From Streptomyces sp. ALI-76-A (lineage in GTDB: Bacteria; Actinomycetota; Actinomycetes; Streptomycetales; Streptomycetaceae), in assembly GCF_030287445.1 (NCBI RefSeq), contig NZ_JASVWB010000004.1, positions 1,302,001 to 1,366,000 on the forward strand: a stretch of DNA of 64,000 nt, given 5' to 3'. Position numbers and translations under genes: made by a program. The first letter of the stretch is position 1. Each line of letters begins with the position of its first letter. The notes beneath the pieces are model-generated. The model ran no database searches. It saw only the letters and a list, made by a program, of their open reading frames with translations, and was not told where the DNA came from. Positions 25,308 to 34,082 of the stretch are shown piece after piece.

Positions 25308-25493
25308 CAAGGCCCGTTGACGGCCGACATGCGGGAGGTCGCGAGGGGCGGGACGGTGACGTAGACCACCGGGACCCGGTCTTCGACTCAGTGGAGCCCC
25401 GAGTCTCGGCGTTCACGCCCTCTCGCGTCCTGACCGGCTGGGCGGCCTCAAAATGAGGCTGCACAGGCGACGTTGCGGTGGAGAATGGCAGCC

Positions 25494-26312
25494 ATGACGA
25501 ACGAGGGCACCTCCATCGACCCGGCCAAGCCCAGCATCGCCCGCGTCTACGACTACCTGCTCGGCGGCAAGGACAATTACGCCGTGGACCGCGAGATCGG
25601 CGACGTGTTCAAGCGCGACCTGCCCGGCTCGGTGGCCATCGCCTTCGCCAACCGTGCGGCACTGACACGGGCGGTCAGGGAGATCGCGAAGACCACCGGC
25701 ATTCGGCAGTTCATCGACCTGGGCAGTGGGCTGCCGACCGCGGACAACGTCCACCAGGTCGCGCAACGGCACGCTCCCGAGTCCCGGGTCGTCTACGTCG
25801 ACATCGACCCCCAAGTGTTGGTCTACGGCCGCGCACTGCTGGAGAACAACGACCGGACCCGCGTCGTCGCCGTCGATGTGCGCAACCCCGAAGGCGTCCG
25901 CACCCACCCCGACACCGTCGACATCATCGACTTCGCTCGTCCCGTCGCCGTCATCCTCAGCGCTATCCTCCACCACGTCAACGATGACGAGGACCCGGCT
26001 GGAATCGTCCGTTACTGGCGCGACCACGTCCCGTCCGGAAGCTACTTCTTCGTCAGCCACTTCCGCTCCGGCAACAACGCGGAGACCGCGGAGGCCGAGA
26101 AGGTCCTCCAGCAGACGTTCGGCCGCGGCCGGTGGCGCACCGACGCGGAGATCGCCTCCCTGCTGGACGGCCTGGAGATCCTCGACCCCGGGATCGTCCC
26201 CGCATCCCTGTGGCGTCCCGACGAGATCGACAACGCGTGGGACAGCGGCGAAAGACGAGAGCTCACGGTCTGGGAACATCTCATCGCCGCCGGTCTGGCC
26301 CGGAAAGCCTAG
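25494..26312 (+). CDS. SAM-dependent methyltransferase, PF04672 (DUF574) type
   Basis: 272 residues; ATG 25494 is chosen because GGAG lies 10 bases before it, with ATG 25485 as alternative. The start P-S-I-A-R-V-Y-D-Y-L-L-G-G-K-D-N-Y is the signature of the actinobacterial PF04672 family; the Rossmann methyltransferase core follows with F-I-D-L-G-S-G-L-P-T (SAM-binding glycine motif), V-V-Y-V-D-I-D-P and the late A-V-I-L-S-A-I-L-H-H. Streptomyces genomes hold many copies, most without known substrate. Monocistronic, with a hairpin terminator about 110 bases downstream. Confidence 0.92.
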   Translation: MTNEGTSIDPAKPSIARVYDYLLGGKDNYAVDREIGDVFKRDLPGSVAIAFANRAALTRAVREIAKTTGIRQFIDLGSGLPTADNVHQVAQRHAPESRVVYVDIDPQVLVYGRALLENNDRTRVVAVDVRNPEGVRTHPDTVDIIDFARPVAVILSAILHHVNDDEDPAGIVRYWRDHVPSGSYFFVSHFRSGNNAETAEAEKVLQQTFGRGRWRTDAEIASLLDGLEILDPGIVPASLWRPDEIDNAWDSGERRELTVWEHLIAAGLARKA

Positions 26313-26419
26313 ACGTGCAGACTGCGCCATGCGGGAGTGGATTCGTGGGCGAGGCGACGCGTCCTGGAATGGGTCATCGCCCGACGTAGATGGCGGCTTC
26401 GGAGCGGCCTGGCACACCG

Positions 26420-26453
26420 AGGTGGTCTCCGCCGCGAAACGCGGAGACCACCT
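26420..26453 (+). terminator. Terminator after the methyltransferase
   Basis: AGGTGGTCTCCGC (26420-26432) pairs perfectly with GCGGAGACCACCT (26441-26453) across an 8-base loop. Confidence 0.75.
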
Positions 26454-27687
26454 GCGATGGCGCTGTCGACTTTGCTGGACACAAGGTGGATCGGGATAGG
26501 CCGGGCCCGGGTCGGGGCATGCACCGGGCCCGTCCTCAGGCAGTGGCCGGTAGGCCGGCGATCTCGTTCCAGGTCGTGAAGCGGGTGGTCGTCTGAGCGC
26601 GGTAGCTGGGAGCGGTGAAGCGGTGACTGCGGGGCCGGAAGTGCGGTGAGAGCACGCCGAAGACCGACAGGAAGTGCTGGGCTCAGCCCGCGGAGCGGAA
26701 CCCCTTCGCGGGTGTTCAGTTCGTGCAGGAGGTAGCGGATGACCTGGGCACTGCCGCCGCGGGGCCAGAACAGGACCGCGGTGTCCATGACGGAGGGCAT
26801 GGCGGTTCGCTGAAGTCGGTGCGGAAGGCACGCAGTTCTACGAGCGGGTGTCGATGATCAGCGGCTGACCGCCGGACGGCCGGCGGGCCAATGGCGTTCA
26901 CCGGGGCCTGGGGCGAGCGGACGGTGATGGCGGGGACCTGGGCGAGGTTGTGGCGGGTCGCGTAGCGGGACCGGCTCGCCGAGGACCACCGTGCGGGTCG
27001 CCGGGGGAGGGTGTAGGGCAGACCGGTGTGCCCGATCTTCGCAAGACGCTGGTCGACATCCGACCTGGTCGCTGGCTGCTGTCCGGGGACGGAGCGCTGG
27101 CAGCGGTCGCGCTGGGCTGCGGGGCACCGGTTGTCGGCCAGGCATGTCGGGGTGTTGAAGACGCCCGCGCGATCGACCGTCGTCCGTCGGCGCCACGTTC
27201 CGCAGCCGCCACTCGGTGCGGTGCAGGGCGGCGGCCGTACGGGCCCGAGCGAGGGCGGAGGCGGGGCCGGGCTCGCGCAACCAGCCGTCCGCGTGCGCGC
27301 CAGGCCCGAGACCAGGGCACGCCCCTGAACGGTGAGCCGTCCCACGGCCAGCAGGAGTGCGCACGACGAGCCGACTCTGCAGACGGCGCGATCCGGCCGC
27401 CCTCTGGGCCGAGTCGGCCACCGGCGCCGGGGAAGTGGAAGCGACCGTTCTCCAGGAACTGCCGTCCGGCTCCGTTCGGCGGCACCTCGTCGGCGTCGGC
27501 CCGCGCGCCCCCGTCGTCGTACGTCCGGCCCACAGCGGGCGGACGACTGGCCGCCGCGCGCGGCGGCACCGCAGGCAGGGCCCGGCTGGCGTCGTCACGG
27601 CCCCGCACCAGGCAGCCCGTCGTAGCGCGTGGCTCCCAGGCTCCCGGCACGACGATGACACCGGCTGAACTTGATCAGGGCATTCGA
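26454..27687. other. Decayed tract without intact genes
   Basis: Two minus-strand scraps can be made out. Around 26700-26800, L-F-W-P-R-G-G-S-A-Q-V-I-R-Y-L resembles the N-terminus of family-4 glycosyltransferases. At 26536-26679 is an IS6-like end (listed separately). The remaining ~900 bases are extremely GC-rich, open in several frames, and give no coherent product. Confidence 0.4.
26536..26679 (-). mobile_element. Possible IS6-family transposase C-terminal remnant
   Basis: 47 codons ending at TGA 26536: Q-H-F-L-S-V-F-G-V-L-S-P-H-F, then H-R-F-T-A-P-S-Y-R, then R-F-T-T-W-N-E-I. The spacing and residues follow the conserved end of IS6-family transposases (F-x-x-V-F, R-H-x-x-x-A-x-x-Y-R, R-F-x-x-W). 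An in-frame stop lies immediately upstream, so only this scrap is left. Confidence 0.4.
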
Positions 27688-27714
27688 ATGAGAATGGCGG
27701 GAACACGCACTTTC

Positions 27715-27933
27715 ATGACGACCTCCAATGACGAAGCGCAGACGTCCCACACACCGGGATCCCAGCCGAGCGTCCACCCGGGTTCCGACGAGCCGCAGAC
27801 GATCACGGCGCCGACACCGCCCGTCGCGTGGAGTGGCGGCGCTCCGGACCAAGCCGACCTGGCCGACGAAGAGGCCGCGTCGCAACGTCCCCGCACGCGC
27901 GAAGAATCGAAGACTACGCCCCAGAGCGACTGA
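27715..27933 (+). CDS. Small Ser/Thr/Pro-rich hypothetical protein
   Basis: 72 residues from ATG 27715 (an in-frame ATG at 27688 would add 9). It is hydrophilic, rich in Pro, Ser, Thr, Gln and acidic residues, and has no predicted structure, signal or membrane part. Codon use is Streptomyces-like, which is the main argument for reality. No family recognised; it could be a non-coding stretch that happens to be open. It is convergent with the large regulator gene at 28021. Confidence 0.35.
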   Translation: MTTSNDEAQTSHTPGSQPSVHPGSDEPQTITAPTPPVAWSGGAPDQADLADEEAASQRPRTREESKTTPQSD

Positions 27934-28020
27934 GCCCCCTGGCGGTGCGCTGGAAACGGCGTGTGGTGGGGCCGGTAGGCCGTGCGGCACCACGTTTCGG
28001 CCACTGTTCCCTGCCCCGCC

Positions 28021-31000
28021 TCACGGTTTCGAGCCGGCGGCTGTCTCCTCGCGGTAGAAGCGCGGGGCGACGCCCGTCACCCGGCGGAACACCCGGCTGA
28101 AGTAGGCACGGTCGCGGAAGCCCACTGCCCGGGCCACGCTCTGCACACTGTCGTGGCTCAGCCGCAGGCGCTCCGCGGCCCGCCCGATCCGCACCCGGGT
28201 CAGGTACTCCCATAGCGTCAGGCCGTAGCGCTGCTGGAAGAGCTTACCGAGGTGGTCGGGGCTGACCCCGGCGGCCTGCGCCACCTGCCAGCGTGAGATC
28301 TGCCGCCGCCAGTGCTCGTAGAGGAAGACCAGGGCCTCGTCGAGGACGTCCCGGGTGCGCGGCGGAAGCCAGCCGTCCTGGCTCGCCAGGCCATGGACGA
28401 GGGCCGCCGCCTCATCCGGTGTGAAGACGTCCAGGTCGAGCATGAGCAGGGCAGGGTGTGGCCGGCCGCGTCGCGCGTCGGCAGCGGTCAGTCCCTCGTG
28501 CCCGGCGACGACGACGGGGCACAACGCCCGGCCCGCGCCGTCGTGCAGGCGGTCCACGACGTCCAGTCCCTGCATGTCGGGCAGGGCCCGTTCCAGCAGC
28601 ACCAGCCGTGGTCTCTCCTCGGCCACCAGGGACAGCACGGTCGTCGCGTCGGCCACCACCCGGGCGGGGTGGCCGGGCAGCGCGGCCTCGGCCAGCCGGC
28701 GCAGCGTCTCCCGGGACTCCTGCGAGCCGCCCGCGACGATCACGGGGGCGGCGAACCCGTCGGGCCGCAACACCCGCAGCGCATGCCGCAGATCGGTGCC
28801 GTCGGCTCCGAACAGCAGGAACGGCGTGTGCCGCAGCGCGGGATGGTCGTGCAGTCGCTGCACGGTCCGCCACTCCTGCGGCCGGTCGGGGGTCGCGTCC
28901 CAGACGACGGCCGCGGGGGTGCGCCGTTCCACCGACGGGATGACGTCGTGCTCGGTGGCGGGCCGGTACACCTCCAGCCCGTGCCGGGCCGCGAGCGCCT
29001 TCACGTCCGTGCCGATCTCACCTGGCGTGAGGACGAGGAGCGGCCCGTCACCACCGCCGGCCAGGTGTGCCTGCTCGTCCGGGGACGGCAGGGGCAGGTG
29101 CAGCATGTACTCCGGCCGGCCCGCTGCCTCGGCGACGGTCAGCGCCCCGCCGTGCATCATGGCCAGCCGACGGGCCGCGGAGACACCGACGTCGAGGAGC
29201 CGGCCGGGCCGTGCGCACGGTGTGCGGGCGTCGGGGACGGCCACCGTGACGCGTATGCCGGACAGATCCAGGACGGCGGTGACCTCGGGCGAACTGCTGC
29301 CCGCCCGGTCGGCGGCCGCGGTCAGGAGGTTGTGCAGAATCTGCTCCAGCCGTGTCTCGTCCACCCACACCGAGGGCAGCCGCTCGGGCAGGTCAAGCAG
29401 CCAGCCGGAATGCTCGGGCCGTGCGGTCGTCATCGTGGTGCAGGCACGATCCAGGACGGGCCGCGGGTCCAGGAGTCTTCGTGACAGCAGCAGGTCACCG
29501 GCTTCCGAGCGGGCGAGGTCGAGCAGGTTCTCGATGAGGTGCAGCACCCGTACGGCGTCCCGGCGCACCTCGGCGAGCGCCTGTGCCGGGTCGCCGCCGT
29601 GGTGCAGCATGGCCTCCACCGGGGTGCGCACCTCGTCGGTGACATGCGTCAGCAGCCGGGCCTGGAAGCGGCTGGCCTGTTCGGCCGCGTCGCGGGCCCG
29701 CCGCACCTCGTCGAAGAGGCCGATGCCCTTCAGCGCGGCGCTGAGCTGGTGGCCCAGTTCCCGGTAGAGAGCGCCGTCGTGGTCCACGGCTTCGGTGGAG
29801 GACGCGTCGAACACGGCCACCCCGAGGTGTTCGTCGCCGATGTGCAGGGGTTCCAGGACCAGGGTGAAGCGGCCGTCGCGGGGCAGCAGGGTGTCGGGCA
29901 GCAGCAGGCTGGCCGAGAACGCCGGATCGCCGAGGACGCCGGAGGTTCCAGCGGGCCGCTCCTCGGTCGGGGTCAGCAGGGTTCGCGCCATGCCGCGCAC
30001 GGCCGTGTCGGCGGATGCGCCCGAGCGGTCGTAGAGTACGACCCGGCAGTGCGGGACGCCGGGTTCGGTGAGGTGCCGCTCCATCACGTCGGAGAGCCCT
30101 TCCAGGTCCACGACCGTGGTCAGGGCAGTGCCGAACTGCCGCAGTCTGCGCGCGCGTTGGGTCTGGGACCAGCGTTCGTACTCCAGCAGGGCGCGCGACC
30201 GTTCGGCCGCGAGGAGGCGGGCCCGCCCGAACAGCAGCTCGGCGTCCCCGCGCCGGGGCGGGGGCAGTGCGTCGACGACGCCACGGCGTGCGCCTTCCAA
30301 CGCCTGGTGCCAGTGGTCGACTTCGGTCTGGGTCCCGACGTGGCCGCGCAGCAGCTGCTCCACGAGTGAGAGGAACCCGCCGGGCCGCACGCCGGGGTCC
30401 GCTGCCCCGGCGGCCGACCGGCCGGGAGAAACCAACTCGTCTTCTGCGCACAGGAGTTCTGCGTGGAAGGCCGCGGCGAGCGGGGCTCTCGCGGACGGCA
30501 GCACCGAGTCCAGGGCCACCCAGCCCTCGGGCCGTTGCTCGACGGGCGCCGCCGTGTGCCCGGGCATCGCCGGGGGAACCGGTGCGGGCGGGTACGAGGT
30601 GGGACAGGGACAGCCGCAGGAACGGCGCGGCACCAGAGTGGCGGGGATGGTGGTGCGGTCCGGTGGCCGGGTACCGCGTAGTCGGGAGACGAGGGTGTCC
30701 ACCGCCAGGGCGCCCAGTTCCGCGAAGGGCAGGGCCACCGAGGTGAGGGGCGGGTCGCCGAGCTGGGCCTCGGGGGAATCGTTGAAGCCGACCACCGCGA
30801 CGTCATCCGGGACGCGCACCCCGCGGTCGGACAGGTAGCGCAGCGCTCCGGCCGCCAGGACATCGCTGCACGCCACCACCACGTCGAAGTCGACGCCCGG
30901 GATCAGGCGGCGCGCCTCGATCAGAGCCCGCATCGCCGAGGCGCCGGCCGAAGCGGCGAAGTCGACGGCGGCGCCCACGTGGGTGTGTTCGTGCCGGATG

Positions 31001-31521
31001 CCGTGGTGGCGCAGCGCGTCGACGAAGGCGCGGTAGCGCTCCTCGGAGACCGGGTTGGCGAGCGGGCCGCGGATGCAGGCGGGCCGTCTGCGGCCGTGCT
31101 GGACGACGAGGTGCCCGATCAGTTTGCGCATGCCCGCGTGCGAGTCGATCGACAGTACGTCGGTGTGGTCGCTGAGCTGCTGGTTGAGACTGATCAGCGG
31201 CAGGTGGGCCAGCCGGCGCAGCAGACCGCGGGCCCGGGGGCCGCCCGAGGGCAGGCCCAGGGTGGAGCTCCAGCACACGACACCGTCGAGCCGGGCCGGT
31301 CCGACGAGTTCGTACAGCTCGCTGCGGGCCACGTCGCCGTGGCGCAGGTTGCCGCCGGGGAAGCAGACGAGGTTGACGTCGTTGCGCTGGGCGGCGGCGC
31401 GGACCCCGGACCACAGGGTGGCGCCGACGCCGAGATGGATGTTGGCGGTGAGCAGTCCCACGGTGAGCGGACGGTTCGGTGCCTGCGACGTTCCCGACGC
31501 AGCGCACGGATCCACTGCCAT
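28021..31521 (-). CDS. Large sugar-sensing transcription regulator: LacI-type binding domain, degenerate histidine-kinase and receiver-like domains, AraC DNA-binding domain
   Basis: 1166 residues from ATG 31521. Order: LacI/PBP1 sugar-binding domain without its own HTH (about 18-300, ending A-V-V-G-F-N-D-S-P and the S-C-G-C-P-C-P cysteine cluster), GAF-like region (460-605), histidine-kinase-like region (615-815), two receiver-like folds (825-905 and 925-1015), and an AraC/XylS double HTH (1060-1157, [13 protein letters not shown] and [18 protein letters not shown]). The phosphorelay looks dead: the H-box reads T-D-E-V-R-T-P with Asp 629 in place of His, the G1 box lacks its glycines (D-A-R-T-P), and the second receiver has Glu 977 where the phospho-Asp should be. 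It probably acts as a one-component sugar-responsive activator; the adjacent pectate lyase is the obvious target. Confidence 0.9.
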   Translation of the reverse strand: MAVDPCAASGTSQAPNRPLTVGLLTANIHLGVGATLWSGVRAAAQRNDVNLVCFPGGNLRHGDVARSELYELVGPARLDGVVCWSSTLGLPSGGPRARGLLRRLAHLPLISLNQQLSDHTDVLSIDSHAGMRKLIGHLVVQHGRRRPACIRGPLANPVSEERYRAFVDALRHHGIRHEHTHVGAAVDFAASAGASAMRALIEARRLIPGVDFDVVVACSDVLAAGALRYLSDRGVRVPDDVAVVGFNDSPEAQLGDPPLTSVALPFAELGALAVDTLVSRLRGTRPPDRTTIPATLVPRRSCGCPCPTSYPPAPVPPAMPGHTAAPVEQRPEGWVALDSVLPSARAPLAAAFHAELLCAEDELVSPGRSAAGAADPGVRPGGFLSLVEQLLRGHVGTQTEVDHWHQALEGARRGVVDALPPPRRGDAELLFGRARLLAAERSRALLEYERWSQTQRARRLRQFGTALTTVVDLEGLSDVMERHLTEPGVPHCRVVLYDRSGASADTAVRGMARTLLTPTEERPAGTSGVLGDPAFSASLLLPDTLLPRDGRFTLVLEPLHIGDEHLGVAVFDASSTEAVDHDGALYRELGHQLSAALKGIGLFDEVRRARDAAEQASRFQARLLTHVTDEVRTPVEAMLHHGGDPAQALAEVRRDAVRVLHLIENLLDLARSEAGDLLLSRRLLDPRPVLDRACTTMTTARPEHSGWLLDLPERLPSVWVDETRLEQILHNLLTAAADRAGSSSPEVTAVLDLSGIRVTVAVPDARTPCARPGRLLDVGVSAARRLAMMHGGALTVAEAAGRPEYMLHLPLPSPDEQAHLAGGGDGPLLVLTPGEIGTDVKALAARHGLEVYRPATEHDVIPSVERRTPAAVVWDATPDRPQEWRTVQRLHDHPALRHTPFLLFGADGTDLRHALRVLRPDGFAAPVIVAGGSQESRETLRRLAEAALPGHPARVVADATTVLSLVAEERPRLVLLERALPDMQGLDVVDRLHDGAGRALCPVVVAGHEGLTAADARRGRPHPALLMLDLDVFTPDEAAALVHGLASQDGWLPPRTRDVLDEALVFLYEHWRRQISRWQVAQAAGVSPDHLGKLFQQRYGLTLWEYLTRVRIGRAAERLRLSHDSVQSVARAVGFRDRAYFSRVFRRVTGVAPRFYREETAAGSKP

Positions 31522-31618
31522 CTGCGCCCCCTTGGTCGTCCTCCGCCGGGGTCCCGCGGCGGAGGTGCGGTGCCGCCGGGGCGTGGGGGAACCTAGAGGA
31601 GGAGGCCGCGCGTGGCAA

Positions 31619-31644
31619 GACCGGTGACATGGAGGTCACCGGTC
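31619..31644 (-). terminator. Terminator of the pectate lyase gene
   Basis: GACCGGTGAC (31619-31628) and GTCACCGGTC (31635-31644) form a perfect 10-bp stem with a 6-base loop, 23 bases past the stop. It lies between the two minus-strand genes, so the regulator gene is transcribed separately. Confidence 0.75.
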
Positions 31645-31666
31645 CGGCCGCGTGCGGCGGTGCGGG

Positions 31667-32629
31667 TCAGATTTTGCCGACACCCGCGCCCGCGGTCACC
31701 GTCGCCTTGACGGTGGACGCCGACTGCGCGGTGTAGCTGTACGGGATCGAGGCGACGGAGCCGCCGGTCTGTCCGGCGCCGGAGTTGACGAGGTGGTTGT
31801 TCCTCGCCACGAGTGAACCCTCGTCGGAGCTGCCCTCACCGAGGTGGTAGGGGTCCTCGGTGTTCTCGAAGTAGTTGCTCTCCACCAGGACGCCCGCGTT
31901 CTCGGTGGACGCCACCCCGTAGGAGCCGATGTCGCTGAAGTAGTTGTTCAGCACGTGCACCGGGTTGCCGAAGCGGACCCGCGGGTTGCGCTGGTTGGTG
32001 CCGTCGAACCAGTTGTACGCGTAGGTCACCTTCAGCTTCCCGGTGTCCTCGGAGGCGTTGCCGTCGGAGTGGCCGAGCAGCATGTTCTTGTCCTGGTCGT
32101 GGGTGCGGTTCCAGGAGACCGTGATGTTGGTCGAGGCGCGCTTGATGTCGACGGCTCCGTCGTTGGCGCCCGAGATGTCGTTGTGGTCGATCCAGACGTT
32201 CGTCGAGTACTGGACGTTGATGGCGTCGTCGTTGGACCCGGTGAACGTGAGGTTCTGGATGATCACGTTGTTCGCGTTGGCGACGTTGAGCCCACTGCCG
32301 GTGATCTTCCCGGCGGTGCCGACGCCGACGATGGTCTTGTTCGAGGCGACCTTCGTCATCGACGACAGGGCGATGGTGCCGTTGACCCGGACCACCTGAG
32401 TGGTGGTGCTCTGGACCGCCGCTGTGAAGGCGGAGGCGGTGCTGACGGTCACCGTGCCGCCACCGTTTCCGCCCGTGGTGGCGGCACCGAAGCCGATGGG
32501 CCCAGCGGCGGCGACCGCCGTCGGCTCGGCGGCGGATCCGCTGGCGGTGGTGGCTCCGATCACGGCCATCGCCACGGCCGTTGCCGCCGTGGTCGCGACC
32601 AGCGTGAACCGTGCGCTCGTCCTGCGCAT
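31667..32629 (-). CDS. Secreted pectate lyase, PL1 family
   Basis: 320 residues from ATG 32629, 7 bases after ACGGAG. A signal peptide (T-L-V-A-T-T-A-A-T-A-V-A-M-A-V-I-G) is followed by the right-handed parallel beta-helix of PL1: V-W-I-D-H-N-D-I-S with the Ca-binding aspartates, D-G-A-V-D-I-K-R, then the V-S-W-N and the catalytic-region R-N-P-R-V-R-F-G (the arginine expected as catalytic base). Calcium-dependent beta-elimination of polygalacturonate outside the cell is the family activity. It is next to the large sugar-sensing regulator and shares the pectin theme with the GH78 genes. Confidence 0.93.
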   Translation of the reverse strand: MRRTSARFTLVATTAATAVAMAVIGATTASGSAAEPTAVAAAGPIGFGAATTGGNGGGTVTVSTASAFTAAVQSTTTQVVRVNGTIALSSMTKVASNKTIVGVGTAGKITGSGLNVANANNVIIQNLTFTGSNDDAINVQYSTNVWIDHNDISGANDGAVDIKRASTNITVSWNRTHDQDKNMLLGHSDGNASEDTGKLKVTYAYNWFDGTNQRNPRVRFGNPVHVLNNYFSDIGSYGVASTENAGVLVESNYFENTEDPYHLGEGSSDEGSLVARNNHLVNSGAGQTGGSVASIPYSYTAQSASTVKATVTAGAGVGKI

Positions 32630-32957
32630 GTGGAACTCCGTCCGTGGGGTCTGGAGAGGTGTTGTGCTGTGCGGGTGCACCACCGGGGCCGCGCGGTCGG
32701 CTCGTTGTGAGCCTAGAGCGGTGGGTGTGGACAATGGCGTGCCGTGTGTGGACTATTGCGTTCCGGCCTCACGCTCGCCCGCTCGTCACCTCGGCACCAG
32801 CGCCCCCGTGCGGCCATCGCTCCCACGTTCCGCGCGCCGGCGTACGCCCTCGTGCGCCGGCGGGCATGGCCGGATCCCCTCGTCGTCCGGGCACTTGGCT
32901 CTCCTGCTGGGTAGGTCCCCTCACGGGTGCGAGTGAGGGCATTGGGGGGCCGGAACT
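32630..32957. other. Divergent intergenic region
   Basis: 328 bases between the pectate lyase start and the membrane protein at 32958; it must hold the lyase promoter, but I see no clear hexamers or operator. Confidence 0.35.
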
Positions 32958-33632
32958 GTGGCACGCCTGTTCTGGACGCCCAGCCGTTGCCCCTCCTCGC
33001 GCTCGCGCAGGCGGCACACCGTACGCCGTCTGCGTGCCCAGGGCCGCTACGGTCCCCGGCTCCGTGAGGTCCTGCCCGCCCTGGCCGGTGTCGTGGTGGT
33101 GTTCTGCTCCGTGGTCGCCGGGCTCGCCCTCGGGTACCGCGCCGCCGGGATCGTCGTGCCGATCGCCGGGGCCGCTCTCCTGGTTCTTCTCGGCACGGTC
33201 CAGATCCGTCGCGGACGCCCGGGTGCGCGCCGCCGACGCGGGTACTACACCCCGCAGCAGCTGCACGAACTGGACACGCAGGCACTGGCGTCGGCCGTGG
33301 CACGGATGTTACGGCGGGACGGGTGGCGCGTGCGGTTGCTGCCCGCGCCGGACCGCCCGCGTCTGTGCGCCCGGGACGCGGGCGGACGACAGCTCGACGT
33401 GGTCTTCCGGCCGGTGGCGGAACCCCTGCCCGACGAGGACGCACCGCACCCCCACGTCCACCAGGGCGACGCGATGTCACAGCTCCGTCTGGTCGTGCAC
33501 CGGGGCGCCTTCCGGGCCCGTGACGTCCGATGGGCCCGGCGCCAGGGGGGCACCCTCCTGGTCGACGGAGCAGCGCTGGAACGCTGGGCGCGGGGGGAGC
33601 ACCTGGACGGACTGATCGACTCAGGAGCATGA
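32958..33632 (+). CDS. Two-helix membrane protein with possible restriction-endonuclease-like C-terminal domain
   Basis: 224 residues from GTG 32958. A basic N-terminus precedes two membrane helices (A-L-A-G-V-V-V-V-F-C-S-V-V-A-G-L and G-I-V-V-P-I-A-G-A-A-L-L-V-L-L), then a cytoplasmic domain beginning Y-Y-T-P-Q-Q-L-H-E-L-D-T-Q-A-L-A-S-A-V-A with R-M-L-R-R-D-G-W-R-V. This order resembles actinobacterial membrane proteins annotated as Mrr-like restriction endonucleases, and the R-Q-L-D-V-V-F strand could be the D-x(n)-E/Q-x-K region, but the final lysine is absent, so a nuclease activity is doubtful. No operon partners. Confidence 0.65.
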   Translation: MARLFWTPSRCPSSRSRRRHTVRRLRAQGRYGPRLREVLPALAGVVVVFCSVVAGLALGYRAAGIVVPIAGAALLVLLGTVQIRRGRPGARRRRGYYTPQQLHELDTQALASAVARMLRRDGWRVRLLPAPDRPRLCARDAGGRQLDVVFRPVAEPLPDEDAPHPHVHQGDAMSQLRLVVHRGAFRARDVRWARRQGGTLLVDGAALERWARGEHLDGLIDSGA

Positions 33633-34082
33633 GCGCCGTGTCGATCACATGGCGAGACGCCCTTGCACCAGCGCCCTGACCAGGCGTTGTCCCGACCGGT
33701 GAGAACCGAACACCCCCTGTACCCCGAACCAGGAGCACGAGATCGGCATTCACGAAGGTCACTCTGACACACGAATCGTTCGGGGTGACTGCCGGTCGTG
33801 AGGATGCGCCGTTGGCAGTGAGAACGCGGCCGAGGGTGAGGTTGTCGAGCCGGCGGCAAGCGTGCGGAGCGCGGCGCTCAGTCGACTGTCCGGGGACTGC
33901 GCCGGCGCAAGGGGTGCCTGTACGAGGAGGAGCGGGCCGCCGGGTACGAGCGTGCGCCTCGCGGGGATCTGGGCGGTCGGCCGGTGTCGGCCCGTCTGCG
34001 GGTGGCAGCGTGACCGGCGCGGTCACGCCGCCACCGAGCGACCCTACGGCCGAGAGGCGAGGGCCGGGGAGCGGACGCAGTC
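33633..34082. other. Gene-free stretch
   Basis: 450 bases between convergent genes without a supported gene. A minus-strand frame across it lacks an RBS and shows no coherent composition. Confidence 0.4.
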
